Notes: generated by a model not told the origin, from the letters alone. DNA of 64,000 nucleotides from Paenibacillus massiliensis subsp. panacisoli DSM 21345 (GCF_000426545.1 NZ_AUFO01000001.1:248001-312000), one strand, 5' to 3'; counted from the first letter of the stretch, positions 51,514 to 62,613 are shown. Numbers and translations: made by a program.

Positions 51514-54500
51514 CTAGTTATCAAAATTAAAACGAACAGCCTTAAAGTCCATTGTGCCATTTGCATTTAACTTAATTGACGCTCCTCCACTCGTTGCAAT
51601 CTCAATAGCTCCTTCTGTTTGCAAAAAGATATTTCTTGCAGTTTGAGTAATGTCATTCCCGTCTACTAAGATTGATATTCCTGTGTCACTCAAACTAATG
51701 TTCCTCATTCTACCAGTATTTTGAGCATAGTACAAAAAGTCCATTGTGCCTGCTGGCTTATTAATGAATCCTTTCCCTCGAGTACCTTGTGAGTTATCTG
51801 GATCATCACCCTCGCCGAGTACAATTGATGGGAAGGCTGTTTCGGCTTCACCTTCGAAAGTTATTTTTAGCTTCTCTTTTTCTTCCATTATGTTCTCATA
51901 GACAGGCCAATCCGTTGGTTCAACAGTCATCTGTCCGGTCTGTGATTCACTTAGCCAGTATAGCAGTCTTCCGTCTGACAATGTCCTCTGAGGCCCTTGT
52001 GACAGTACCGTTCCTGTTAACCATTTAGCTTCTTTACCTTCAATACGAATATAGTTAGAAGGGCCTTCCAATGCTGCATTAGATAAAGTAGATAAGCTTC
52101 CTGCTACAAGATCACTAATATAGCCTTCAACGGATGTGAAAATCTTAGCCGAGATTAGCTCGGCATCAATGGCACCTACCCCCACGAGATCCCAACCGAA
52201 TAGATCAAATTTTCCATCCTCTGTACTTGCCAGGAAAGTTCCATCAGGCTTGGTCAGTAGTAGATTTTTAAATCTTGCTCTACCATCAATGTAGATAGCA
52301 GCAGGGGAGGTGTCGATGTCTTCACCGCCTACAGTGATCCCTTTATCGTCAATAATGACTACTCTATTGCCGCTACCCACAATCAACTTGCCATCTTGAA
52401 ATACACCACCTTTGGCATACATAATGCCATCGGGAGTGACACGGAAGGGGGCATTGGGCATGGATTCGCTGCCGAGGCGAAGGCCATCCCTGTCTACCTT
52501 GAAAATTGAACTCCCTGAACCAATGGTCATGGAGCCGTCCGCGATAATGCTGTCCTTGACACGAATATTCTGCGCGTGAAGCGTTCCCTGAACATCAGTC
52601 CAGAGCCTTTTCTCGAAGCTGCTACCATTCCTCTGATCAATGTAAAAGCCAGTAGCGCTGTCCATCCCGACATGGTTGACAATGCTCTTGTCGTCGCAAT
52701 CCGTGGACGCATAATTGTTGAAAATAACGCCAAAACGATCAGGCTGGGTGGACGTCAGTCCCAACTTGACCACCTCACGTCCACAGCGATCCGTAATGGT
52801 GGTTGTAGGACCCTCTGTCATCCATAATCCATCAGGATCACCAATGACGACACGCTGACCAAGGATGATTTTGCCCAGTACCTGTTCGGCGATGACTCCA
52901 TCTGCGGAAATGGCGGTCTCGTAACGTAGTCCGCCGGAGCGAGTAAGCGCCAGCACGCCATGGGTAGCACGAAGGAAACGTTGCGGATCGTTCGGATCGG
53001 TAATGGTTATCCCTTTTTGGGAAATATCCACAAACTCGTTGGACGCCATGTTGACCTCATTCGTGACCTTATTCCAGAAATTCTCGAATAGCTGGCTCAT
53101 CTCCGAAGTGTCATAGACTGCCTTTCCCCATTTGAACTTGTTGGAGTCTACGGTAACGCTGGTGTTCTTGACCTCGCTCAGGAATTTCTCCAGCCGCTTC
53201 GTCTCGTCATTGACATCCTTGGCATTGGAGACGACGATGCTGATGCTGGAGCCTTCATAGTCGTAGTTAATCTCTGTAATACGGGCTGTAACCTGGATGC
53301 CCAGCGGCTCGTACTTAATATTCACAAAATCGCCCAGCACCAGCTTATCCCAGTTGTACTGCTCCTCCACGATCTCGAGGAAGTTCACGACATCCAGCTC
53401 AATGGAGAGCTGCGGTGTCTGCAGCTCTTTGAACTTGGCCTCGGCCTCCTTCAGCAGGTCCTCTGCATCGATAATACTGGAGTTGACGTATTCGCGCTCA
53501 ATGATATACTCACCCAGCTCAATGAGCTGAGCATCCGTGAAGTTGACCGCTTTGGAGGTCTGGCTTTGCAGTTGGGTAATTCGGCCACTTACCTCTGTAA
53601 TCTTGTGTTCCTCGGCTCCCATTTCCAGCTTCTTCTGGGTAATCTGCATTTCCTTATTATCCAGACTATAGCGTTCAATGATCGCAGTCCTGTTGTTCTC
53701 TTCATACTCGGTGACACTAATGGTGCATACCTGCATATAGACGCTGGAGCTGCCGCCGCTTACTGTGATTTGCAGAGTATCCTGGTTGCGTACCTTGCCG
53801 AGCAGCACCCATTTTCCAGCCTGGATGCCCTGGTTGGCTCCATTCAGGGATACGGTCATTCCAGTGACATCCTCGACCTTGATCATGGCGGCATAAGGGA
53901 AGCCGTTATTCAGGTTGAAGCTGCGACTGGAGCTGCCACTATGCTGGTATTTCTCGAAGAACATTTTGCCATCGAATTGCTGTGACAGCATCGTATCCGT
54001 AATTACAGACTCATTCTTCAGAAGAGCATCCAGCTGCACGGATAGCTCGTTAAGCTTATGCTCATAGCCTTGCCGTTCCTTGAGATAGGTCTGGAACAGC
54101 TCCTTCTTGGATTCCAACAGGGCAGCATAGTCCAGCAGGGCATGACAGAGGGAATCGCTCATATAGTGGCTGGATTGCAGCACCCGCCGCTGTGTGTCTC
54201 GTTCGAAAGGGTAGATCCAATAGCCAAAGTTCTCGATATAGTTCTGACCCGTCGGGTTCACATCCTGAATGCCGAGATCGTCCTGGCCGAAAGCCTTCAG
54301 CCGGGTTACCATTTCGTCCGTCTGGATGCTGCGGTTCATTGACTTCAGGTACTTGCTCCAGGAGAAGGTCAGCCCCTTGTTGATGCCCGTCAGCTCAGGC
54401 TTGCGCAGGGAGACGGTTCGCCGCTCCGAATTGAATTCCAGAATGGCATTGTAGGTCTCGGCAACTTCACCCAGGCACTCTAGGACAGTGGAGTTGGGGA

Positions 54501-54978
54501 AATCAAAGGCCCGGTAGGTTAGCTTGAAATCCGCATCGATATAATCCACAGACCATAGCGTATCCGTGAGCAAAAATTGCACAATTTCCTCCGCTTGCTT
54601 GGATTCCTCTGAGTACTCCTTGATCATCTTATCAGCCAACTGCTGGTTGATAGAGTAGCAGCTTACCGCCTTCGTATCCGCGTCCTCCTGCACCTCGTCA
54701 TCTAGAGTATGAATGAAGAACCACTCGGTCTGTGAGCCTTCTACGACCTTGATCAGATATCGCTCCCGTACAATATCAATATGCCGATTCGGCAGTAGTC
54801 GATGATGCTGGTCGATGAAGTAGGGGAGGGAGAAGGTTAATTCGTACACTCCCGCGAGCTTGGTCGCTTTGGAGATTTGGTACGCTTCGCTTAGCTTGCT
54901 GATGATCGTCCGATCCGGCTTGCAGAGGAAGAGCTGCGGTGTGACTGGCTTTTTGTAATAATCTATATCTCCTAACAA
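51514..54978 (-). CDS. Tail-associated Tal-like protein (prophage endopeptidase tail family)
   Basis: 1,154 residues; TTG 54978 follows AAAGGAGATCGAT. The N-terminal 380 residues are the Tal/gp44-like hub (SEAYQISKATKLAGVYELTF, FIHTLDDEVQEDADTKAVSC, FNSERRTVSLRKPELTG). A helical middle (about 290-510) follows, then beta repeats (SIIADGSMTIGSGSSIFKVD) and a C-terminal part. It follows the tape measure directly; in most siphophages Dit would come between. The last about 290 codons are much more AT-rich than the rest, marking a recombination joint near 52.4 kb. Confidence 0.82.
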   Translation of the reverse strand: MLGDIDYYKKPVTPQLFLCKPDRTIISKLSEAYQISKATKLAGVYELTFSLPYFIDQHHRLLPNRHIDIVRERYLIKVVEGSQTEWFFIHTLDDEVQEDADTKAVSCYSINQQLADKMIKEYSEESKQAEEIVQFLLTDTLWSVDYIDADFKLTYRAFDFPNSTVLECLGEVAETYNAILEFNSERRTVSLRKPELTGINKGLTFSWSKYLKSMNRSIQTDEMVTRLKAFGQDDLGIQDVNPTGQNYIENFGYWIYPFERDTQRRVLQSSHYMSDSLCHALLDYAALLESKKELFQTYLKERQGYEHKLNELSVQLDALLKNESVITDTMLSQQFDGKMFFEKYQHSGSSSRSFNLNNGFPYAAMIKVEDVTGMTVSLNGANQGIQAGKWVLLGKVRNQDTLQITVSGGSSSVYMQVCTISVTEYEENNRTAIIERYSLDNKEMQITQKKLEMGAEEHKITEVSGRITQLQSQTSKAVNFTDAQLIELGEYIIEREYVNSSIIDAEDLLKEAEAKFKELQTPQLSIELDVVNFLEIVEEQYNWDKLVLGDFVNIKYEPLGIQVTARITEINYDYEGSSISIVVSNAKDVNDETKRLEKFLSEVKNTSVTVDSNKFKWGKAVYDTSEMSQLFENFWNKVTNEVNMASNEFVDISQKGITITDPNDPQRFLRATHGVLALTRSGGLRYETAISADGVIAEQVLGKIILGQRVVIGDPDGLWMTEGPTTTITDRCGREVVKLGLTSTQPDRFGVIFNNYASTDCDDKSIVNHVGMDSATGFYIDQRNGSSFEKRLWTDVQGTLHAQNIRVKDSIIADGSMTIGSGSSIFKVDRDGLRLGSESMPNAPFRVTPDGIMYAKGGVFQDGKLIVGSGNRVVIIDDKGITVGGEDIDTSPAAIYIDGRARFKNLLLTKPDGTFLASTEDGKFDLFGWDLVGVGAIDAELISAKIFTSVEGYISDLVAGSLSTLSNAALEGPSNYIRIEGKEAKWLTGTVLSQGPQRTLSDGRLLYWLSESQTGQMTVEPTDWPVYENIMEEKEKLKITFEGEAETAFPSIVLGEGDDPDNSQGTRGKGFINKPAGTMDFLYYAQNTGRMRNISLSDTGISILVDGNDITQTARNIFLQTEGAIEIATSGGASIKLNANGTMDFKAVRFNFDN

Positions 54979-55026
54979 ATCGATCTCCTTTCCAAAAAAC
55001 AGCTGAAGAGAGGAGGGGAAACCTCC

Positions 55027-58000
55027 TCAGACCAGCCTGCTTTTCATTTTCGTATTCAGTGCTGCCTCGAAGCTACGCCATAGCTTGGACCCACTATCCT
55101 TGTCATTGGCCTGGATGATAACCTGATCAATGGCGATAGATTGGTCGGTGCTGGTGGAGGAGCTCTGCTGATTCACCGTCTTGAAGATGGAGGCAGGGGT
55201 GAGTGCCTGGAGCTTGTCCATAATAGAGCGGGCTACCCCGACTGCATTTAAAATATTTCCTGTATCCGCCTTGTTCAGTACCATTTCCTTCTCGTGCAGG
55301 AGTGCGAATTTGCCTTGCTGCCAAGACGAACCCGACCCTGTCACCCCGCCTTGTTCAGCGGAGAACAGATTAAGCTTTTTGAGCTCGTCATAGGATTTGT
55401 CTGGGAATCCGTGTTTCTTCCGGTGAGCTTCATTGGCGTTATACAAAGCCTGGAATTGTTTATCCAACTGCTTGTACTTGTCGCTATTCTTGTCCAGCTT
55501 GGCCATTTTCTCACGAAGCGTTTCAGCCTGGAGCTTGTTGGACAGATAATCCTGCCAAGCAGCGGCCTTGACTGCTTCATCAGTCTTGGACGATCCAGAA
55601 GTGTTACCTGCTCCGCTGCCACTTCCATTGCCAGAGCCTATGCCAATCTGGCTATCCAGGTTCAGGAGATTATCGAGCTGGCTCTCATCCAATCGGAAGC
55701 TGTTCATCATATTCTGGAATTGCTGGCTTGTCTCAAATGCGCGCTCCTTTAAGAAAGAGAAGAAGGTAGTGTATTCTCCTTTGAGTGCTTCAATCTGAGC
55801 TTTGACGACAGCATTATCCTCACTCATCAGGTTCTGCTTGATTTGGTAGAAGCGTTGTTCGTCCTCAAGCATGTCCTTATATTTGCGCTCGGTCTGGGTC
55901 TTCTCACTATCAATGTTATCCAGGATGGATTTGTTCAGATCATTTTCGGTGTCCTTGATCTGGTCCACAATGTCCTGTCGATCCTGAAGTTGATCGTTCA
56001 GTCCTTGCTTACGCAGTTCACGCTCACGATCCTCCTTGAACTTGGCGATTTCCTCGTCCTTAGTGTCCATTTGAGCTTGAAGATCCTGACGCTTCATTTT
56101 GGCTTCGTATGAGGTGTCAAGCAGGAGCTTATTGAAGCGATCTTGCAGCTTCTGACGTTCGTCAATCTTACTCTTCAGCTCACTCTCGTAATCCTCACTT
56201 TGGGCGTTACGGTCAAGCTGTTCTAGCTCGTTACGTATGTAGTTCTCGAAAGCTTTATGTTCTTCGTCAATATTCTTCAGACGCTGCTCGTGGCGCTTGT
56301 TCTCGGCCTTGGTCTGATCCTCGATGGCTTGTAGGGCAAAATCTCTCTGCTGCTCGATAAGCTTCTTATAATTGCTGATTATCTTGTCAGCCGCGCTCTC
56401 CTTGATAGCGTAGATCGCGTTGCTGTAGTCCAGCGTCTGCTTGGTCAAGTCATTCAGTCGCTGAGAGAGCTCTTCCTTCTGGGCGATGCTTAATTTCTCG
56501 TTAGCCAACTGGCGATTGACAGCCTCAATCTGCTTAAGTGTAGCCTCTCGTTGCTGGTTCAGCAGACCGATTTGCTTTTGCAGCTCCTGCTGGTATTCTG
56601 ATGAATTTTCATCCAGCATCGACATTCTGGAGCGGGACAGTTCCAGCTCATAACCGGCTTCGTCGATCTTCTTCTGGTACTCATCCAGATTGCTGACAAT
56701 GACCGCATAATATTTATCTTGCTTTTGTTTTTCCAACTCCCACCACTGCGTGGAATTCTCGGCAAGCTGTCTATCAAATTCACCATTAGTGATCTGCTTC
56801 TCCTGCACAAGTCGACGGAGCTCTTTATTCATTTGTTCTACTTGTTGCTGCTTCTCTTCTAGTAGATTGATTTGAGAGGATTCTTCTTTTCGCCATTCCT
56901 CAGAGACTTGGCTGTATCTTGATTGTCTTCCCTGAGATTTGGCAGCCTCGTCGTCTTTTGTCTGGAGCTTGTCTTGGTATTCACGCACGAGATCCTGAAT
57001 GATTCCGGCTCGGTTGTTCTCAAGCTCCTGTATTAATGAACTGATTTGTACATCTTTATCGGTAACAATTTTTTCCTTGGTGTCAGGCTGTTTGGAGTTT
57101 TTGGTGGAATCATTGCTGGATGTGTCGGTTGCTTTGTTTGAACTACTGGCAGTGCTGGTTGTTGTATTTGCTCCGTAATATTTAAGTACATTATTTGCGT
57201 ATTTTTTAGTCTCAGAATAAGGAATATTGCCGAGCCTTCCGTCGCGATCCCATTGTTTTACACGGTTTGGGCCTGCATTGTAGGCGTATAAAGCAGTTCT
57301 GACATTTCCATTAAAAATTTTGAGCATGTCAGCAAAGTATTTAGTGCCTGCTTTGATGTTTTGCTCGGGATCGTAGGCATTCCTTACACCAAGTTGTTTT
57401 GCTGTGTCTGGCATGAGCTGCATCAAGCCTTGAGCTCCAGCCGATGAGGTGGCATTTGGATTGAAGCTGCTCTCTGCCTGAATAATGGCTTGAATCAGCT
57501 TCGGATCAATTCCGTTTGCGGCAGCATGCTTGTTAATGAGATTAGCGTATTTTCCTGTTACCTGTGAAGAAGATGTAGTTCCCTGGCTTGAGGCAGCACT
57601 TGGCGTTGGAATGGTATCATTTGTTGCAGTAGTATCCTTGCTCTTCTTCAGCAGATCGATTTGCTGCATAATCAGCTTGTTTTCCTGCTCCAGAGATTCA
57701 CGATATTTGCTAGAGCCGGGCTTAATCCGATTTCTTTCATTTTGCAGGATAGCAAGCTCGTTTTTGATGTTTTGTAGCAGATTCTGCTGCTTCTCTAAAG
57801 CTGCATTAGCTTTCTCAGTTGCTTTTCTTTGGTTTTCTTGCTGTTTGGTAGCTTTTTCGGAGGTTGAGAAAAGACTGTCGGACATGGTTTGTTGAAGGTT
57901 AGCTTCAGCCAGCGCATTATTTAATTTTTCTTTTTCTTTCCTAAGTTCTTTGTAAGGATTTGCCCCCGTATCATCTTGTTTTTTGTAATAGTTGGCAGCC

Positions 58001-61000
58001 AGTTTATCTGCTGTCTCCTCTGATATGTTCCCTTGTTCAAGTTGCCTAGACAATTCACTAATACGTACAGGAATGTTTGCCCGTGCGCGTATCTCGCTTT
58101 CGAGCGCCTCTATACGATCTCTGGCCTGCTTAATCGTATCGCGCGTATACTCTAAATCTTTGGCTTGTACATCTTTAATACTATTTTTGTGAGTATTAAC
58201 GTACTGGAGGATGCCTTCTTTTGTTAGTTTAGTCGTACTAATAAAATCTCCATAGGTGTTATTCAGCTTTTGGATAGTACCTACAGACAAAGAATTATTG
58301 CTCTCTAATTCTCGCTGGGCTTCGTTCAACAAATCAATATTCTTTTTTCTATCAGAATATTTTTCAAATCCTTCATTAATCTCGGTTGCAAACAGCTCAG
58401 ATCCACTACCTGCACCTCTTAATGAGCTGATGAATGATTCCATTACGTCTCTCGTTAGATTAGCAGTAATTCCAGCATCTTTTAGGGCTCGAGTTAGTTT
58501 CCCGAAGTCGCCAGTGTCAATAATTTCTTCTAAATTAATCTTTTTTTTCTGGAGCTCTTCGGTAATCTTTTGAATCTGTTGATCGTACTCATTCAGGACA
58601 TCTTTATAGTTGTTTGCATCAATGTTCTGATTCTCACCAAAGATTTTGGAGTAATGTTCAAGAAACAACGAGGTATTTTTATCGACATTGTCTAGATCAG
58701 CAAGAGCGACCTCATTCATGTCTTTAAAAATGTCATAGAAGCCCTTCATATTTGACTGTAAGTTGTTCTTCTCGGTATCTATCGTGTTATTAGCCTTGCG
58801 GAAAGTATCTTCAATACTGGCTACATAAGTGTCAAAGGTATTATTATTCCATAAGTAAGCCTCTAGTGTGTTTGCATCAGTTCCGCCAATATTCCCGAAT
58901 GTTCTGTTGATCTCATCCGACAAATCCTGTAGTTTTTTTTTGTATTCTATTGGATTTTTATTGGCTTCGTAAAGACCATTCTCTGAGGCATACTTGTGCG
59001 CGAATTCGAACACGGGCTTTCGTTCATTTAAGGTTGCAACGTCTTTGGAATTTTGTTGTATTTTTTCTCGGCTAGAACTAATAGCTTCTGCGTTTTCCTT
59101 TAAGGATTCGGGAGCAGCCGAGATTAGCTTCTTTTTGTCCAGCAGTAAAGCTTCTTTTTTTGACTGAATTAGGGCGTCGATTTGCTCTTTGTTTTTATAA
59201 ATTGCATTCCCTTCATCGTCATAATGCGAAATAATATCAGGCATAATATCCGACATTTGCTTCCTGATTCCCAGCATCTCTTCTTGCGACTTCTTGCCAC
59301 TGTTGTACTCCGCATTGAGATTCTCTAACTGCTGGACTTTGAGCTCGTTATCGGTCACATTCGTTTTTAACTGGTCAAAGAATTGCTTTTGTTGCTCATT
59401 GGCCTTAGCAAACGCATGAATGAGTCCTTCTGCAATCATGCCGATCCCAACAAGAAGAAGACCAATGCCAGTTGAGGCTAGCATGCCCTTTATAGACACA
59501 CCAAGTGCAGCGATACCGCCTCGCAGTCCTGCTAACACTCCGTTCATTGTAGTAGCCTGTATTATTGCATTGCGTATAGTACCGTTGAAACTGACAAAAG
59601 CAAAGCCACCAGCCCCAAGCAGCAATGGCAGTAGACCAATCGTATCTACAACCTTGGTTAGTGCGGTCAAGAGGCTGGTGATGCTGCTGGTCAATACAAT
59701 AACGGAATCAGACAACACAGCATTCCCGGCAGCGGAAGCAAGTCCATCCCACGAAGCCTTCAGGCGATCAATGCGACCTTGCAGGGAGCCCATATATTTA
59801 TCATTTTCAAGAGCGGCAGCGCCTTGTGAATTCATTGCAGTCTCGGTCGCTCTGAGGGAGGTCCCGTATTCTTGCATTAATGCAATGAATTGATCACCTT
59901 TCCCATAACCAGCGAATTGTTCTGCTGTGAACTGCTGCTGTTCCTTGGTGAGTGTATTCCACTTACCAGCTAGATCGTCTAGAATAGCTGTCACGCTGCG
60001 GGCCTCGCCTTGCGCGTTATTCATGGATACTCCTACACTGCGCAGTATTTCTTCGGAAGTACTAAGAGAGGTTATACGTGTATAAATTGTACTCAGTGCG
60101 TCCACGCTGTTACTTTCAGGCCATCATGCCTTACTGACTATACGGTGAGAGTATAGCGGAGACGGTGCTTCTCAAAAGTGTCTTGACACTTGACCGTCTC
60201 TCTACGCCTTCATGTCATTCGGTTATAGCGTAGTTCAGACTATATCTTCATCTGTCGGATGAGCTGTACCTGTAGTTCTGGAGTTCTCCCATCTGGCAGA
60301 TGCCTTGCGTGTAGTCGTTACGGGGATAGCAATAACTGCTATCTTCCCTCGGTATTACGTTCCTCAACGCTTCCACCGATATAGCAAGGTGTTCACTGGC
60401 CAATCGCTTGGCTAGGCGGCAACAAGCTTACCGACCACTGAGCCGCTTTCCTGTGTAGCTGTTGCCAGTGCTGTAGTATGGCCCAATAGCTGTTCCATGG
60501 ATACCGTTGTTGTTACTCCTTGAATACGTTCAAGGGGGTAAGTCATTTCTGCTTACCTCTGCATTTTCGTAGCTTGCCAGGTAAGGGCAAGGGGATTATA
60601 GATGCAGACCAGACTCTATCTTTATCTTCGTACAGACGCTCATAGAGCGAGTACCAAGATAGTCAGCGTAGGATGCATCTGTCACCAGATCCACCGCGTA
60701 GTCGTTACGGATTGCTGAAAAGGTGAGAGAGTAGAGGCCGCACATCTGATGCGCAGTTCAACCCTCTGTATGCCGATGATTATTATGTATGTAGGCAATT
60801 ATGAGTTCACTCAATTCTAGCTCTTTCCTCGGGATGACCTGTCCCCAGACGTTTCCCGATATGGCTGACTGTTCACTAACCGATCACTCGATTAGGCGGC
60901 AAGGGAATGATCCCCACCGTAGGTTTGGGCCGTACTGCCAGCGGATGACATACTGGCTGTGAGATCGCTGGTCGTGACAGCAAAGTTTCGGTTACAGGCT

Positions 61001-61989
61001 GTTACTTTCGGATGGCTGTCACATCCTACGGACTGTATCAATGACGATACAGCGGGAAGGGTGCTTCTTGAAAGTGTCTTGACACTTGACCCTTCCTCTG
61101 CACTTTCTGCGTCAGGTTATCGGTGCAGTTCAGACTATATCTTGTCCCTGCGGAGCAGGGCTTCGGCGTGTAGTCGTTGCGGATTCATGTGCCGCGATTC
61201 CCTAAGGCGTATTCATTCGCTAGGAGCAGCAAGCATGTCTTTCCTCAGAATTACCTACCTCTAGGCTTCCTCTGATATGGCCGAATTGAACTGCATACAT
61301 TACTGTATGAGGAGGCTGAACCTGTCTACCTCTAATAATTGATCTGCTACACTAAGACTGCTGGACGAATCCGTGCCTAGCTTGGTTACTGCCGTAGAGA
61401 CGGCTTCAATTGTCTGCTGGGGAGACATATCCGATATATTCTGCATGATCAAGGCGGTACGGGCCAGGTTGTTCACCTGACTCTCATCGAAGCCCATGCG
61501 GCTGAATTCCAGGATTGTCTGGTTCACTTCCTTCATGGATCTTCCGACCTCTGCAGCGGTCTTGGCGCTGTTCTGCAAAATCTGATCTACATTGGTGAAC
61601 TCACCCAGCACACGCTTGAGCTCATTCATTTGGGTGTCAAGCTCGATCGTAATACGGGTCATATCTGCTAGGGCAGGTATGATCAGGGGAGCGAGCTTGC
61701 CGATGACCATTCCGCCCAAGCTGCCTTGGCCAAATTTCTTGTTGACTGCTTCCATCTGTGCCTGGATACTAGCAATTTGTTGTTTATAATCATCTGAGAA
61801 GCCTGTACTGTCTAGACGTCTTTGCAGGCTCGACATGCCTGTAAGAGAGCGCATCAGGAAATTGTAATTGGATGCTTCCTTATCCAGTAAGGCCGAAAGC
61901 TCCGACTTTGCTTTGTTAAATTCATTCCGCCGCGTATTTTCGCGCAAGGCCTCTTCATACAGAGCATCCATATTTGGTGGTGTAGGCAA
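55027..61989 (-). CDS. Tape-measure protein gene, split by three group I introns
   Basis: Exons (minus strand): 61989-61328, 60994-60916 (79 nt), 60504-60430 (75 nt), 60102-55027; total 5,892 nt, 1,963 residues plus stop. Spliced joints read LLEV|NRNFAVTTSDL, AQTYG|VSMEQLLG, GSVVG|DALSTIYTRITS, continuous in frame and in the usual tape-measure order. The protein has two hydrophobic segments (about 430-500), long coiled coils and an embedded lytic transglycosylase domain (about 1120-1250; Glu in QAESSFNPNA, YNAGPNRV) for local peptidoglycan opening. It sets tail length. Start TTG 61989 behind GGAAGTGA. Without splicing, intron 1 stops the frame eight codons in; the apparent start at 60105 is inside intron 3. 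Confidence 0.9.
60103..60429 (-). ncRNA. Group I intron 3 in tape-measure gene (327 nt)
   Basis: Splices after TCGGT (5' exon U) and ends in G before GACGCACTG. The guide GCCG (60420-60417) pairs with exon CGGT, with the U-G wobble at the splice site. Core elements: AACGACTACACG (60319-60308, R/P7) and AAGATATAGTCTG (60248-60236, S), complementary through GACTA/TAGTC. A P9-like hairpin GACGGTCAAGTGTC...CACCGTC follows. No endonuclease ORF. Very like intron 1 at the 3' end (GAAAGTAACAGC-TG). Confidence 0.88.
60505..60915 (-). ncRNA. Group I intron 2 in tape-measure gene (411 nt)
   Basis: Begins after ACGGT and ends in G before GTATCCATG. Guide GCCG (60900-60897) pairs with exon CGGT. It has the R element AACGACTACGCG (60706-60695) and the shared CATATCGG-GGAAAC and CCCGAGGAAAGAG blocks, but a divergent S region (GATAAAGATAGAGTCTG) and a different 3' end from introns 1 and 3. 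No ORF. A distinct subtype of group I intron. Confidence 0.8.
60995..61327 (-). ncRNA. Group I intron 1 in tape-measure gene (333 nt)
   Basis: Begins after GAGGT and ends in G before TAACCGAAAC. Guide GCCTC (61316-61312) pairs with exon GAGGT (U-G at the cut), and GGTT just before it pairs with AACC of the next exon (P10). R element AACGACTACACG (61178-61167) and S element AAGATATAGTCTG (61143-61131) form P7. P9-like hairpin AAGGGTCAAGTGTC...CACCCTT. No ORF. Confidence 0.9.
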
Positions 61990-62036
61990 TGGTTAATGTC
62001 ACTTCCTTTTTATACTTGTGTCAGCAGTTAGCTGGA

Positions 62037-62055
62037 TTTATGCAAAACGCTCGCA
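62037..62055. repeat. Prophage copy of the GGATTTATGCAAAAYGCTC motif
   Basis: 18 of 19 bases identical to 7869-7887 in front of the aminotransferase gene, and related to the motif at the quinone reductase promoter. Here it lies just upstream of the tape-measure start, in the spacer after the preceding gene. Confidence 0.45.
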
Positions 62056-62092
62056 GCATCACTTACGGAAGAAATAGAAAAAAGAAGAGACA

Positions 62093-62593
62093 TTAGGATC
62101 TCTTCTCCATTCCGTCGATGGGGCTCTGTTCCGCCGATACGTGATTAGTTGTGCAAGTTGAAGCATGATCTGTAGCGATGTCATCAGCATATATGTCCTC
62201 TACAATCTCGCAGAATCGATCATACCAATCGGCTGCAATCCCCTCGAATTCAGCTGGACCACAGTGGATGACGGCATGCTTGATCGCCAGTAGCATATCC
62301 TTGCGCTCAGGTGTCTCATCCATGACGATTCGCTCGTGATAGAGCTTCCTAAGCTCCTGCAAGCGTTCAGGATCGTTACGAAATGTTATGCGCCCGTCTT
62401 GTTCGTGCGGGTGGCCGTCCTCGTCGAGAAGGGCATAGTCCATGTTGATGTCATGCGAGTCTGACAATAGCTGGTCATAGTGTTCAGCAAGCCATTTTTT
62501 GAATCGAACTTTGTGCCTGGATTGTACACGATCCGTTTTTAACGTATCCAGATAGCCCAGGAAGTTCTCCACTTCATATTTATATAGCTCCAT
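62093..62593 (-). CDS. Prophage protein between chaperone and tape measure (DUF1617-like)
   Basis: 166 residues, acidic and helical (ENFLGYLDTLKTDRVQSRHK, WLAEHYDQLLSDSHDINMDY, ELRKLYHERIVMDE). ATG 62593 has a strong AAGGAGGAGCAACGAGG region upstream. Position and size match the second tail assembly protein (gpT/DUF1617-like) that lies before tape measures. It starts 20 bp after the upstream gene with its own ribosome site, so no frameshift fusion is needed here. Confidence 0.65.
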   Translation of the reverse strand: MELYKYEVENFLGYLDTLKTDRVQSRHKVRFKKWLAEHYDQLLSDSHDINMDYALLDEDGHPHEQDGRITFRNDPERLQELRKLYHERIVMDETPERKDMLLAIKHAVIHCGPAEFEGIAADWYDRFCEIVEDIYADDIATDHASTCTTNHVSAEQSPIDGMEKRS

Positions 62594-62613
62594 AGAATCC
62601 TCGTTGCTCCTCC

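Noticed and set aside
60959..61264. Plus-strand 101-codon ORF across the tape-measure introns
   Set aside because: It lies antisense to intron 1 and exon 2, has no ribosome site and no recognisable protein features; intron structure explains the sequence.
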